64,000 nt of DNA. Source: JBBIGV01 sp037447335. GTDB taxonomy: Bacteria > Bacteroidota > Ignavibacteria > Ignavibacteriales > Ignavibacteriaceae. Both the position numbers and the translations under genes were made by a program. The notes under the pieces were generated by a model. That model was not told the DNA's origin and ran no database searches. It saw only the letters and a program-made list of their open reading frames with translations. This document shows, one piece after another, positions 1 through 7,654 of the stretch. Within the stretch, counting starts at the first letter, position 1. Each line of letters opens with the position of its first letter. The DNA lies in the NCBI GenBank assembly GCA_037447335.1, contig JBBIGV010000002.1, positions 1-64,000 of the forward strand. The letters are read 5' to 3'.

Positions 1-533
1 GTTTAATTTAAAAATCTGTTCAGGATATTCTTAAAAAGGAAGAGAACTGTTTAAGGTATAATAAACCATCAGGAGGACTTCTTCTATACAGCGAACAATT
101 ATATTGAAATTTCTGAGGTTTTTTTCAACTAATTTTCTTATACTATAACTGAAATTTTCGAATAATTGATGTAAGGCGAAGTCATGAATTTTTGCCGTTA
201 CTTCCGATAAAAAAACTATAAAACATAATTTAACCTGAAGTATTTTGTCGCAAGTTTATGGCATCTCCGGAATTATTTATCAGCGAGCTTAAAAGAATGT
301 TAAATGATTTGTTCATCTATACATAAGCTTGCGTAAATAATATTGCGCCCGGCTGATTGACGCGGATTATTCAGATCCGCAGCAGTCTCTGAAGATCCCG
401 GGAATACAATTACATCAATATTAACATGTGCGTAGTCTAAAAAGATGATATAATTCAAAGGAGGTGAGGATTAAACTTGCATAACATTAATTCTTGTTCA
501 TTTTTAATAATAACTTAAATATTGGAGGCAAAA
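1..533. other. Non-coding stretch before the first gene
   Basis: I see no convincing coding region on either strand here; reading frames are short and broken. The DNA is AT-rich apart from a more GC-rich patch around 345-400. A small inverted repeat, GCGGAT...ATCCGC, lies at about 362-381. The only clear signal is the Shine-Dalgarno GGAGG at 524-528, five bases before the ATG of the first gene. Confidence 0.5.
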
Positions 534-2006
534 ATGTTAAGGAAAATGTTTAGCGTTCTTATTTCTTTTGCTTTACTTATTCTGTATTCATCTAGCTTAT
601 TCTCTCAAACGTTTCTTACTCATAACACCGGAAGACTTCAGGCGACAGTCTTTAATAATGGTTATGTTGGTCATGTTTGGGATGGTACACAGGGACAAGG
701 AGTCAGGTTTTTAACTAATCTTGATGCTATGTTCACAGCAGGAATTATGTTCGGTACTGCTTCATCAGGAATAAGGGGGATGGTTGGTAGTTTTGTGTCG
801 AATAACGTACCAATAGTTGCAGATATGATAAATGTAACTACTTATACAGGTTTTTCATCGAATGCATTTTTCAATGAGATTGCGACTTGTGTTTATCAGG
901 AAAACCAGGTAGTTCCAAACCGGCTTGGATTAGTTATCACACAGACAAGTTACTCAAATACAAATGATGATTTTGTTTTTGTCGCATATAGTATTTCTAA
1001 TCCAACATCAACCGGAGTATTTGGTCTTTATGTTGGTATGTTTGCAGACTGGGATGTGGGTTTAAATAACTATCTTCTTAACAGAGGCGGCTTAGATGCT
1101 GGCAGAAACATGCTTTATCAGTGGGAAGCCAGCACAACTCCGGCTGACCCAAACTATTACGGAGTTGTGGCTCTCAGTGGACTTGCAGGAGGAACCACTA
1201 CATGGCTTTTCCCAGGCAGCGGAGGTACAATCCGTGATACACTCTTCAAATGGATATCTTCAATTAGTGAACCGCAAGCAGTAGTTGAAGATCACAGGAT
1301 GTTTATTGGTTCGGGACCGTTTAATATCAACCCCGGAGGAACTTTGCTAGTAGGTTTTGCATTATGCGCAGGCAATAATCTGGCAAATCTGCAAACTGCT
1401 GCCGACCAGGCACAGATTATCTGGGATAATATTATTGTGCCGGTTGAACTCACTTCTTTCAGCGCCTCAATAACTGTTGACGGATTTGTAAAACTTGAAT
1501 GGACTACAGCTACAGAACTAAACAACAGAATTTTTGAGATTGAAAGAAGACAAGCCGATGGTCAATATTCTGTAGTAGGATTCGTACAAGGTGCAGGCAC
1601 CTCTTCAGAAGAACAGTCATACGTCTTTATAGATAAAAGCGTTTCACCTGGTACATATTTTTACAGATTAAAACAAATTGATTTTGACGGCAGATATGAA
1701 TACTCAAATGAAATTGAAGTTGAAGTAATAGGTCCGCTATCGTATTCTCTCAGTCAAAATTTCCCCAATCCCTTCAACCCATCAACAACGATCAGCTATC
1801 AACTGCCTGAAGATGATTTTGTATCCCTCAAAGTTTACAACTCTTTGGGTCAGGAAGTTGCTGAGCTTGTTAATGGTGTGATTTCTGCCGGAACACATTC
1901 AGTTGATTTTGATGCTGCAAGTCTGTCCTCCGGTATTTACTACTACACCCTGAGGGTTGGAGATAATAAATTTGTTAAAGTCAATAAGATGACTCTGATG
2001 AAATAA
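534..2006 (+). CDS. Secreted protein with type IX secretion C-terminal sorting domain
   Basis: The start is ATG 534, because GGAGG lies at 524-528; an in-frame TTG at 522 overlaps that site. The 490-residue product has a signal peptide (MLRKMFSVLISFALLILY..., ending near SLFSQ). The central part, about residues 25-300, resembles no family I can name. A stretch beginning PVELTSFSASITVDG is the beta-sandwich that often precedes sorting domains. The last 80 or so residues (NFPNPFNPSTTISYQLPEDD through SGIYYYTLRVGD) form the sorting domain. Such proteins are exported to the outer membrane, recognised by the type IX secretion system and released or anchored. Role unknown; the gene stands alone and is followed by a strong terminator. 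Confidence 0.85.
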   Translation: MLRKMFSVLISFALLILYSSSLFSQTFLTHNTGRLQATVFNNGYVGHVWDGTQGQGVRFLTNLDAMFTAGIMFGTASSGIRGMVGSFVSNNVPIVADMINVTTYTGFSSNAFFNEIATCVYQENQVVPNRLGLVITQTSYSNTNDDFVFVAYSISNPTSTGVFGLYVGMFADWDVGLNNYLLNRGGLDAGRNMLYQWEASTTPADPNYYGVVALSGLAGGTTTWLFPGSGGTIRDTLFKWISSISEPQAVVEDHRMFIGSGPFNINPGGTLLVGFALCAGNNLANLQTAADQAQIIWDNIIVPVELTSFSASITVDGFVKLEWTTATELNNRIFEIERRQADGQYSVVGFVQGAGTSSEEQSYVFIDKSVSPGTYFYRLKQIDFDGRYEYSNEIEVEVIGPLSYSLSQNFPNPFNPSTTISYQLPEDDFVSLKVYNSLGQEVAELVNGVISAGTHSVDFDAASLSSGIYYYTLRVGDNKFVKVNKMTLMK

Positions 2007-2063
2007 TATCAGAATTATTATTTTTCTTTCCCTTAAGAGTTATCTCACTGGGATAGTATTTAA

Positions 2064-2098
2064 TCAGCCGGTGTTCATCTGATACCGGCTGATTTTTT
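2064..2098 (+). terminator. Rho-independent terminator
   Basis: The perfect arms TCAGCCGGT (2064-2072) and ACCGGCTGA (2084-2092) are followed directly by TTTTTT. It sits 58 bases after the stop of the sorting-domain gene. Confidence 0.85.
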
Positions 2099-2171
2099 AT
2101 AATCTGTTTGACAATATTGTCATCAAATTCGGGCTGCTGTTTATATTGATGGATAATATCGTTAGGCCGGC

Positions 2172-2367
2172 CATATCTGTCCAAAACAATTTTTTTATTT
2201 CGTTTCTACGAGACTCCGAATTCTCTGTCTGTCGAATTTATCTATAAGTCAGTAGGGGCGTTCAATTGAACGCCCCTTCTTTGCTGCATAAAATTCATCA
2301 GAAAATTAAGTGTCTGGCTTTGCCACAATTTAATTAAATCTTTAAAAAATATTTTGGACAGCACTGA
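2172..2367 (+). mobile_element. MITE-like non-coding element, copy 1 (196 bp, internally deleted)
   Basis: The ends carry perfect 10-bp terminal inverted repeats: CTGTCCAAAA at 2177-2186 and TTTTGGACAG at 2352-2361. A second copy lies in opposite orientation at 18138-18437. Both share the outer flanks CATAT on one side and CACTGA on the other, plus an internal block starting GACTCCGAATTCTC and a 22-bp palindrome centred on GCGTTCAATTGAACGC (2255-2276). Copy 1 lacks about 65 bp of inner sequence present in copy 2. No reading frame is present. It resembles a MITE mobilised in trans. The transposase is not in this window, and no target duplication is obvious. Confidence 0.75.
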
Positions 2368-2467
2368 CGCCGGTTGGGTAATATTGAATTAAAATTCTTC
2401 CATATTTTTATCATACAAAACTATTTCGTAAAATTGCCCCTGCTATTTCAAAAAGTGAGTATAACCC

Positions 2468-3829
2468 TTGGAATTCAAAAACAACATTGTTGAGCAGATA
2501 GGCAATACTCCGCTCATTCGTTTGAACAGAATTAATCGTGGATTTAAGCCTCAAATATTTGCGAAGCTTGAATCAGCTAACCCGGGCGGCAGCGTTAAAG
2601 ACCGCATTGGTTACAATATGATTGTTGATGCCGAACAACGCGGCGTGCTGAAACCGGGCGGAACTATTATCGAAGCTACAAGCGGTAATACCGGGATTGG
2701 CTTAGCTCTGACGGCTGCTGTGAAAGGTTATAAGTGTATTTTTGTTGTTACTTCCAAAGTAAGTGTTGAAAAAATAAATTATTTAAAAGCGCTCGGTTCG
2801 GAGGTGATAGTTGTTTCTAACCTTGTTGATCCCGAAAGCCCTGAATATTATGTGAATGTTGCAAAGCGGTTACATTCTGAAATTCCAAATTCTTTCTTTG
2901 CTTACCAGTATTCGAATCCTTCAAACCCGGAGATTCATTATAAAACAACCGGTCCGGAATCATGGAGACAAACAGACGGGAAAATAACTCATTTTGTTTC
3001 CAGTATCGGCACAGGAGGAACAATCAGCGGAACAGGCAGATATCTTAAGGAGAAAAATCCGAACATTCAGGTGATTGGCGCAGATCCCCTCGGTTCTATT
3101 TTCAAACATTATAAGGAAACCGGAGAGATAATAAAAGGCACTCCATATCTTGTAGAAGGCATTGGTCAGGATTGCCTGCCTGAAAATGTTCACTTTCAGT
3201 ACATTGATCGGATAATAAACATAAGCGACAAAGAATCATTTGCGGCTGCAAGAAGATTAACTAAGGAAGAAGGAATTTTTTGCGGCGGCAGCACTGGAAC
3301 TATTGTGCACGTTGCACTCGAAATTGCTAAAGAATGTTCGGAGAATGACATTATCGTTTTTATTGTTTGTGATACAGGCGAAAGATATTTATCCAAAATG
3401 CATAATATTGAATGGCTTAAACAAAACAGAATGCTTGATCCGCAGGTAAGAACTTTACGCGATATTTCGGATATAAAGAAATCAAAAGGCTTTGAAGAAA
3501 TTGTTTCGGTAAAAGAGGATGATAAAGTTAAAGATGCACTTGAACTTATAACCAAAACCGGTTACTCGAATATTCCGGTTATGGCTGGCAGGCAATCGGT
3601 TGGTTCTATAAGGGAAAATAAACTGCTCGGCAAATTGGTTGAAAATCCTGCTTTATATAATTCGCCTATTCATCAGGTAATGGAAGAATCCCTTCCTATC
3701 CTCGATGCTAAAGCAGACATTGGCGAAGAAAAAAAATATTTGAAGAACAACTCTGCAATTCTTGTGAGTGATTTTGGATTGATTACGGACATTATTACGA
3801 GGTATGATTTGATTAATTTAGGTGTATGA
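2468..3829 (+). CDS. Cystathionine beta-synthase (PLP-dependent, with C-terminal CBS domains)
   Basis: Condenses serine and homocysteine to cystathionine, the first step of reverse transsulfuration, in the cytoplasm. The 453-residue protein starts at TTG 2468; no earlier ATG exists and the next Met is deep inside the fold. The start is supported by the family opening IGNTPLIRLN. The PLP lysine is K44 in PGGSVKDR, the substrate loop is TSGNTGIG (about 71-78), and the phosphate-cup glycines are GTGGTISGTG (181-190). Residues from about 335 form paired CBS domains. Their presence and the neighbouring cystathionine gamma-lyase argue for cystathionine beta-synthase over plain cysteine synthase. 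The next gene in the pathway is separated by a four-helix-bundle cassette. Confidence 0.85.
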   Translation: MEFKNNIVEQIGNTPLIRLNRINRGFKPQIFAKLESANPGGSVKDRIGYNMIVDAEQRGVLKPGGTIIEATSGNTGIGLALTAAVKGYKCIFVVTSKVSVEKINYLKALGSEVIVVSNLVDPESPEYYVNVAKRLHSEIPNSFFAYQYSNPSNPEIHYKTTGPESWRQTDGKITHFVSSIGTGGTISGTGRYLKEKNPNIQVIGADPLGSIFKHYKETGEIIKGTPYLVEGIGQDCLPENVHFQYIDRIINISDKESFAAARRLTKEEGIFCGGSTGTIVHVALEIAKECSENDIIVFIVCDTGERYLSKMHNIEWLKQNRMLDPQVRTLRDISDIKKSKGFEEIVSVKEDDKVKDALELITKTGYSNIPVMAGRQSVGSIRENKLLGKLVENPALYNSPIHQVMEESLPILDAKADIGEEKKYLKNNSAILVSDFGLITDIITRYDLINLGV

Positions 3830-3840
3830 AAGCCGCGTCT

Positions 3841-3896
3841 TTGAATATCGAATATTGAACAAGGAAGATTGAACAAGGAATGTTGAATAATGAATG
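3841..3896 (+). repeat. Left flank repeat of the four-helix-bundle cassette
   Basis: The stretch is built from short units such as GAATATCGAA, TTGAACAAGGAA and TTGAATAATGAAT. The same units occur in reverse complement at 4286-4348, so the pair brackets the small gene between them as imperfect inverted repeats. Confidence 0.8.
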
Positions 3897-4273
3897 AAAA
3901 CCTAAAAAGAAAATTTGATCTTGAAGATCGGTTAATTGATTTCGCTGTTTTAATTATTGAAATATCGGAAAGTCTGAACAATACTCGGGCAGGCAATCAT
4001 ATTGGTGGTCAGTTAGTAAGATCAGGGACATCATCTGCATTGCATTATGGCGAAGCTCAAAGCGCAGAATCAAGAAACGACTACATTCATAAATTAAAAA
4101 TTCTTCTAAAAGAATTAAGAGAATCATTAGTTGCGCTGAAGATTATTAAAAAAGTATTATTAGCAAAAAAGATTGAATTAGTTGAAAAAGGAATAACTGA
4201 GTGCAATAAATTGATTTCAATTTTTGTAAAAAGTATTGAGACAGCCAAAAAGAATAATCTTAAAAGCAAATGA
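3890..4273 (+). CDS. Four-helix bundle protein (23S rRNA-intervening-sequence / S23 type)
   Basis: A 127-residue, wholly helical, Lys/Glu-rich protein of the family first found as ORFs inside intervening sequences of spirochete 23S rRNA genes and now known in scattered chromosomal sites. Characteristic parts are the QLVRSGTSSALHYGEAQSAES segment (about residues 42-62) and KLKILLKELRES. Members form pentamers of unknown function. There is no rRNA gene nearby. The gene sits between two consecutive transsulfuration genes and is framed by inverted short repeats, so it looks like an inserted cassette. The start ATG 3890 lies inside the left repeat. Confidence 0.85.
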   Translation: MNENLKRKFDLEDRLIDFAVLIIEISESLNNTRAGNHIGGQLVRSGTSSALHYGEAQSAESRNDYIHKLKILLKELRESLVALKIIKKVLLAKKIELVEKGITECNKLISIFVKSIETAKKNNLKSK

Positions 4274-4285
4274 AGGATAACAATA

Positions 4286-4348
4286 CTTCGATATTCATTA
4301 TTCCTTGTTCGATATTCATTATTCCTTGTTCAATATTCATTATTCAAT
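4286..4348 (-). repeat. Right flank repeat of the four-helix-bundle cassette
   Basis: Tandem units of ATATTCATTATTCCTTGTTC, repeated about 2.5 times, are the reverse complement of the units at 3841-3896. Together with the left block they could fold back on the transcript around the gene. Confidence 0.8.
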
Positions 4349-4384
4349 TTGAAAATATTACGTCATAAACTGAAAGAATAAAAA

Positions 4385-5518
4385 ATGGGCTTTTCTACAG
4401 ATGCAATACATGCAGGACAAATTCCTGATCCGACTACGGGAGCGGTAATCACTCCTATTTATCAAACTTCAACTTATGCGCAGGAAGAACTTGGTAAACA
4501 TAAAGGTTATGAATACGCAAGAACTCATAATCTTACCCGCCAGGCGCTGGAAAAAAATATTGCTGCTCTTGAAAAAGGCAAGTACGGTATTGCCTTCGCT
4601 TCCGGTCTTGCTGCTACACATGCACTTATGAGCCTGGTTAAAGCCGGCGACCATATCGTTACTTCAAACAATGTTTACGGAGGCACTTATCGTTTATACG
4701 AACTTAACATGAAAAGCTACGGACTGGATTTTTCCTGGGTTGATACAAGTGATTTGAAAAATGTTGAAGATGCTCTTCACGAAAACACCAAAATGATTTT
4801 TGTTGAAACTCCTACCAATCCGATGCTTAATCTTACCGACTTAAAAGGAGTTGCGGAGATTGCAAAGAAAAACCAATTAATTTCAGTCTGCGATAACACA
4901 TTTATGAGTCCGTATTTTCAAAATCCTTTAGAGTGGGGAATTGACATTGTGCTTCATTCAACAACGAAATATATCGGTGGTCATAGCGATGTGATCGGCG
5001 GAATACTGGTTACAAGCAGCGATGCTTATCATAACAGGTTAAGATATATACAGAATGCTGCCGGCGGTGTACCGTCTCCATTCGACTGCTGGCTAGTTCT
5101 GCGTTCCACAAAAACACTTGCAGTAAGAATGAAACAGCATGAAGAAAATGCAAATGTATTTGCAGATTTTCTGCTAAAATTCGGTTATGCAAAAAAGGTG
5201 ATCTACCCGGGGTTAAAAGATCATCCGCAGCATGAACTTGCAAAAAAACAAATGCGCGGATTTGGCGGAATGGTTTCAGCAGAGTTTAGTTCTCTGGAAA
5301 AAGCTAAGCAGGTTCTGAATAATGTTAAGGTTTTCACACTGGCTGAAAGCCTCGGCGGTGTTGAAAGTTTGATTTGCCATCCAGCATCAATGACTCATGC
5401 ATCTGTACCGAAGGATGAAAGAGATAGAATGGGATTAACAGAAAGCCTGGTTCGTTTTTCTGTCGGCATAGAAGATATTGAAGATTTAATTGAAGATGTT
5501 AAGCAAGCGATAAAATAA
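4385..5518 (+). CDS. Cystathionine gamma-lyase / gamma-synthase family PLP enzyme
   Basis: Trans-sulfuration enzyme family (Cys/Met metabolism PLP-dependent), 377 residues, normal length. Visible marks are YARTHNLTR (44-52), the ASGLAA loop, ETPTNP (141-146), and the PLP lysine K195 in HSTTKYIGGHSD. The C-terminal signature is ESLGGVESLICHPASMTHA. Next to cystathionine beta-synthase the likely reaction is cleavage of cystathionine to cysteine, 2-oxobutyrate and ammonia. Gamma-synthase activity in the forward direction cannot be excluded from sequence. The pair would let the cell make cysteine from homocysteine. It probably formed one transcript with the upstream gene before the cassette inserted. 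Confidence 0.85.
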   Translation: MGFSTDAIHAGQIPDPTTGAVITPIYQTSTYAQEELGKHKGYEYARTHNLTRQALEKNIAALEKGKYGIAFASGLAATHALMSLVKAGDHIVTSNNVYGGTYRLYELNMKSYGLDFSWVDTSDLKNVEDALHENTKMIFVETPTNPMLNLTDLKGVAEIAKKNQLISVCDNTFMSPYFQNPLEWGIDIVLHSTTKYIGGHSDVIGGILVTSSDAYHNRLRYIQNAAGGVPSPFDCWLVLRSTKTLAVRMKQHEENANVFADFLLKFGYAKKVIYPGLKDHPQHELAKKQMRGFGGMVSAEFSSLEKAKQVLNNVKVFTLAESLGGVESLICHPASMTHASVPKDERDRMGLTESLVRFSVGIEDIEDLIEDVKQAIK

Positions 5519-5850
5519 AATAGTTTCAGGCGAAGCATAGTTTCTTTTGAGTTTAGGAATTTTATTATCCAAACTTTGGCATTTTTAATCCACTCTTCTC
5601 AATAACTTAAGCATTTCTTAATATTTCGGCGTAACCAGTTCAATCGTCCAAGTATAAGGGAAGTTCATATACTCTTGCAATAAAAGCCTGACTCTCTAAA
5701 CTCCAATAATAAATGACATTATACTTATATTTAATCATAACTCAACGCATTACTGATAGAACTGTGATTTCAACCCGATATTTGAGTGTACTTTTTCCCT
5801 AATTATTCTTAATTTCACCCATAAAATTCTTTAATTATTGCCGATGTTAT
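5519..5850. other. Intergenic region without a recognisable feature
   Basis: 332 bases, AT-rich, with no reading frame, no strong hairpin with a T-tract and no repeat that I could match elsewhere in the window. Confidence 0.5.
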
Positions 5851-6693
5851 ATGTTTAAACTGTTTTTCCGATCTTTCTTAATTATAGTCTTCTTTTTCTC
5901 CTTAAAACTTTTTGCGCAGGAGTTCGAAACAGAAAGAGATACTGTTGAAGTTTATCTTATTGATTCATTTATTACACCGGAAATACCCCATAAATTTGTT
6001 CTCTCATTCATTTCAAGCGAGGAAAGTAAATCCAAAGTAATTATTGAAAATATATACGAGGTTGTTGTAAGTGATGAATTTACCGATTCCCACAGGTTTG
6101 AACTTGATGTTTCCGGTTATGATTTTGAAAACCAGAGAATTCCATATTACATTTTTGTTGAAGATTCTAACGGAAATGTTTATCGCAGCGAAAAGTATGA
6201 AGTTCATCTTCCCTACGAAATCGAAATAGCAGGCGAATCTAACTTTCTTTTACTTTGTCTGTTTGGAGGAGTGGTATTTGCTCTGCCATCACCAACTTAT
6301 GCTGACTTTAAAGGAGATGGATATTTCAGCCTTACAAAAGAAATTCCTATAATTTCTTTAAAATCCAGAAGTTTCTATTACCCACAAGGATACTTTGCAG
6401 TTGAGTATTCCCACATTTTCAAAGCGCCGGTCAAAAACTTATTGAGAGCAGGTTATAAGCATTTTATTGAATTACCATGGATTGAATACATTTCGCCGGG
6501 TGTTAGCGGATTCACGAACTTCAAAGGTTATAGCGGCGCCAGCCCTGAAGTTTCGGTTGGATGGTTCAGGATTTTCAGCACGTTTACCGTTTATACGAGG
6601 TATCGCTTCAACTTTAAACCGGGCGATAAAGGCAGCGAGTTCAATGAAATTTCAATTGGACTTTATTCGGGTTTCTTTTCAATTTATTTATAA
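5851..6693 (+). CDS. Predicted envelope protein of unknown function
   Basis: 280 residues with a clear signal peptide (MFKLFFRSFLIIVFFFSLKL, cleavage near FAQ). Residues about 25-125 look like an Ig- or FN3-type beta-sandwich. A hydrophobic stretch, NFLLLCLFGGVVFAL, lies near 150. The C-terminal 120 residues alternate aromatic and polar residues and end in Phe-Ser-Ile-Tyr-Leu, as in outer-membrane beta-barrel strands. I do not recognise a family. The GNAT gene begins five bases after its stop, so the two are probably co-transcribed. Confidence 0.7.
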   Translation: MFKLFFRSFLIIVFFFSLKLFAQEFETERDTVEVYLIDSFITPEIPHKFVLSFISSEESKSKVIIENIYEVVVSDEFTDSHRFELDVSGYDFENQRIPYYIFVEDSNGNVYRSEKYEVHLPYEIEIAGESNFLLLCLFGGVVFALPSPTYADFKGDGYFSLTKEIPIISLKSRSFYYPQGYFAVEYSHIFKAPVKNLLRAGYKHFIELPWIEYISPGVSGFTNFKGYSGASPEVSVGWFRIFSTFTVYTRYRFNFKPGDKGSEFNEISIGLYSGFFSIYL

Positions 6694-6698
6694 AAAGT

Positions 6699-7607
6699 AT
6701 GGTTATAAAAAAATTTTCTGAACAGGAATTAAAACCAGTTGCAAAACTTTGCAGGCTTAATATGGAGTACGATACCATGCCTGATTTTCTCCTTCAGGAA
6801 AAAACTTTCGGGGATGCCAGGTTTGAACCGCGTCTTACTCTTATAGTTGCAGAACAAAAAGATTCGCCTCCTATCGGATTTATTCAGGGTGTTATAAATT
6901 CTTCTGCAACAAATAAAACCGGTTACATCAAATTGCTTTGTGTTGAATCCAATTACCGGAGAAAAGGCATAGCTGCTGAATTGTATAAAAGAATCGAAAG
7001 GCTTTTCATTGAGGAAAAAGTAACTTCGGTAAGGGTTTACGAATGCCTTCCTAATTTTTTAACCCCAGGCATTGATGAGCGTAATCTTCCGGCACTGCAT
7101 TTTTTTGAAAAGCAGGGATTCAAAAGAGTTGGTGAGTCATTTTGCTTCGGTATAGATCTGGTAAACAACAATTTCAATTATCAGTATGAAATTGAATTGC
7201 TTAAATCTCAGGGAGTAAGTATATTCTCAGGTGATGAAGTCGATAAACAGGAAATTATGAATTGGGTAGAGAGAGTGAACCCATTATTTAAAGAAAATGT
7301 TAAATCAGCAATTGAAAATAATCCTCCTTCAGTGATTATGATGAAAAGAAGCACGGGAATCGCAGCAGTATCTCTATATGAAGCTAATAACAAGGGCACC
7401 GGTACGCTCGGTCCGGTTTTCTATCATCCCGAGCTTGCCGATAAACTTATAATAATTGTTTCGTTTGGAATGGCTTTAAAGGGGCTTAAAAATCTCGGTT
7501 ACCAAAAAGCAATCGCTCCAACTTGTCACAACAGCGAATATTACACTCTCATTCCTGAGTTTTACCATGAAAGAAAATTTTTTCGTTATGAAAAAATAAT
7601 GGAATGA
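6699..7607 (+). CDS. GNAT-family N-acetyltransferase
   Basis: 302 residues. The N-terminal half, about 1-155, is a GNAT domain with the acetyl-CoA pyrophosphate-binding motif NYRRKGIAAELYKRIE and the C-terminal FFEKQGFKRVGES signature. The second half, about 165-300, looks like a degenerate GNAT-like repeat (TGIAAVSLYEANNKGTGTLG, then a helix and NLGYQKA), giving a tandem arrangement. The acceptor substrate is not predictable. It follows the envelope protein at a 5-base gap. Confidence 0.75.
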   Translation: MVIKKFSEQELKPVAKLCRLNMEYDTMPDFLLQEKTFGDARFEPRLTLIVAEQKDSPPIGFIQGVINSSATNKTGYIKLLCVESNYRRKGIAAELYKRIERLFIEEKVTSVRVYECLPNFLTPGIDERNLPALHFFEKQGFKRVGESFCFGIDLVNNNFNYQYEIELLKSQGVSIFSGDEVDKQEIMNWVERVNPLFKENVKSAIENNPPSVIMMKRSTGIAAVSLYEANNKGTGTLGPVFYHPELADKLIIIVSFGMALKGLKNLGYQKAIAPTCHNSEYYTLIPEFYHERKFFRYEKIME

Positions 7608-7654
7608 TTTTCGGCAAAACTTTGTTATAGTCTTAGCAGAAACAACGATTTATT

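Noticed and set aside
3890..4273. Presence of a 23S rRNA gene around the four-helix-bundle gene
   Set aside because: Flanking genes are metabolic; no rRNA sequence is present.
3841..4348. CRISPR array
   Set aside because: Repeat units around the four-helix gene are short, imperfect and directly abutting, with no unique spacers and no cas genes.
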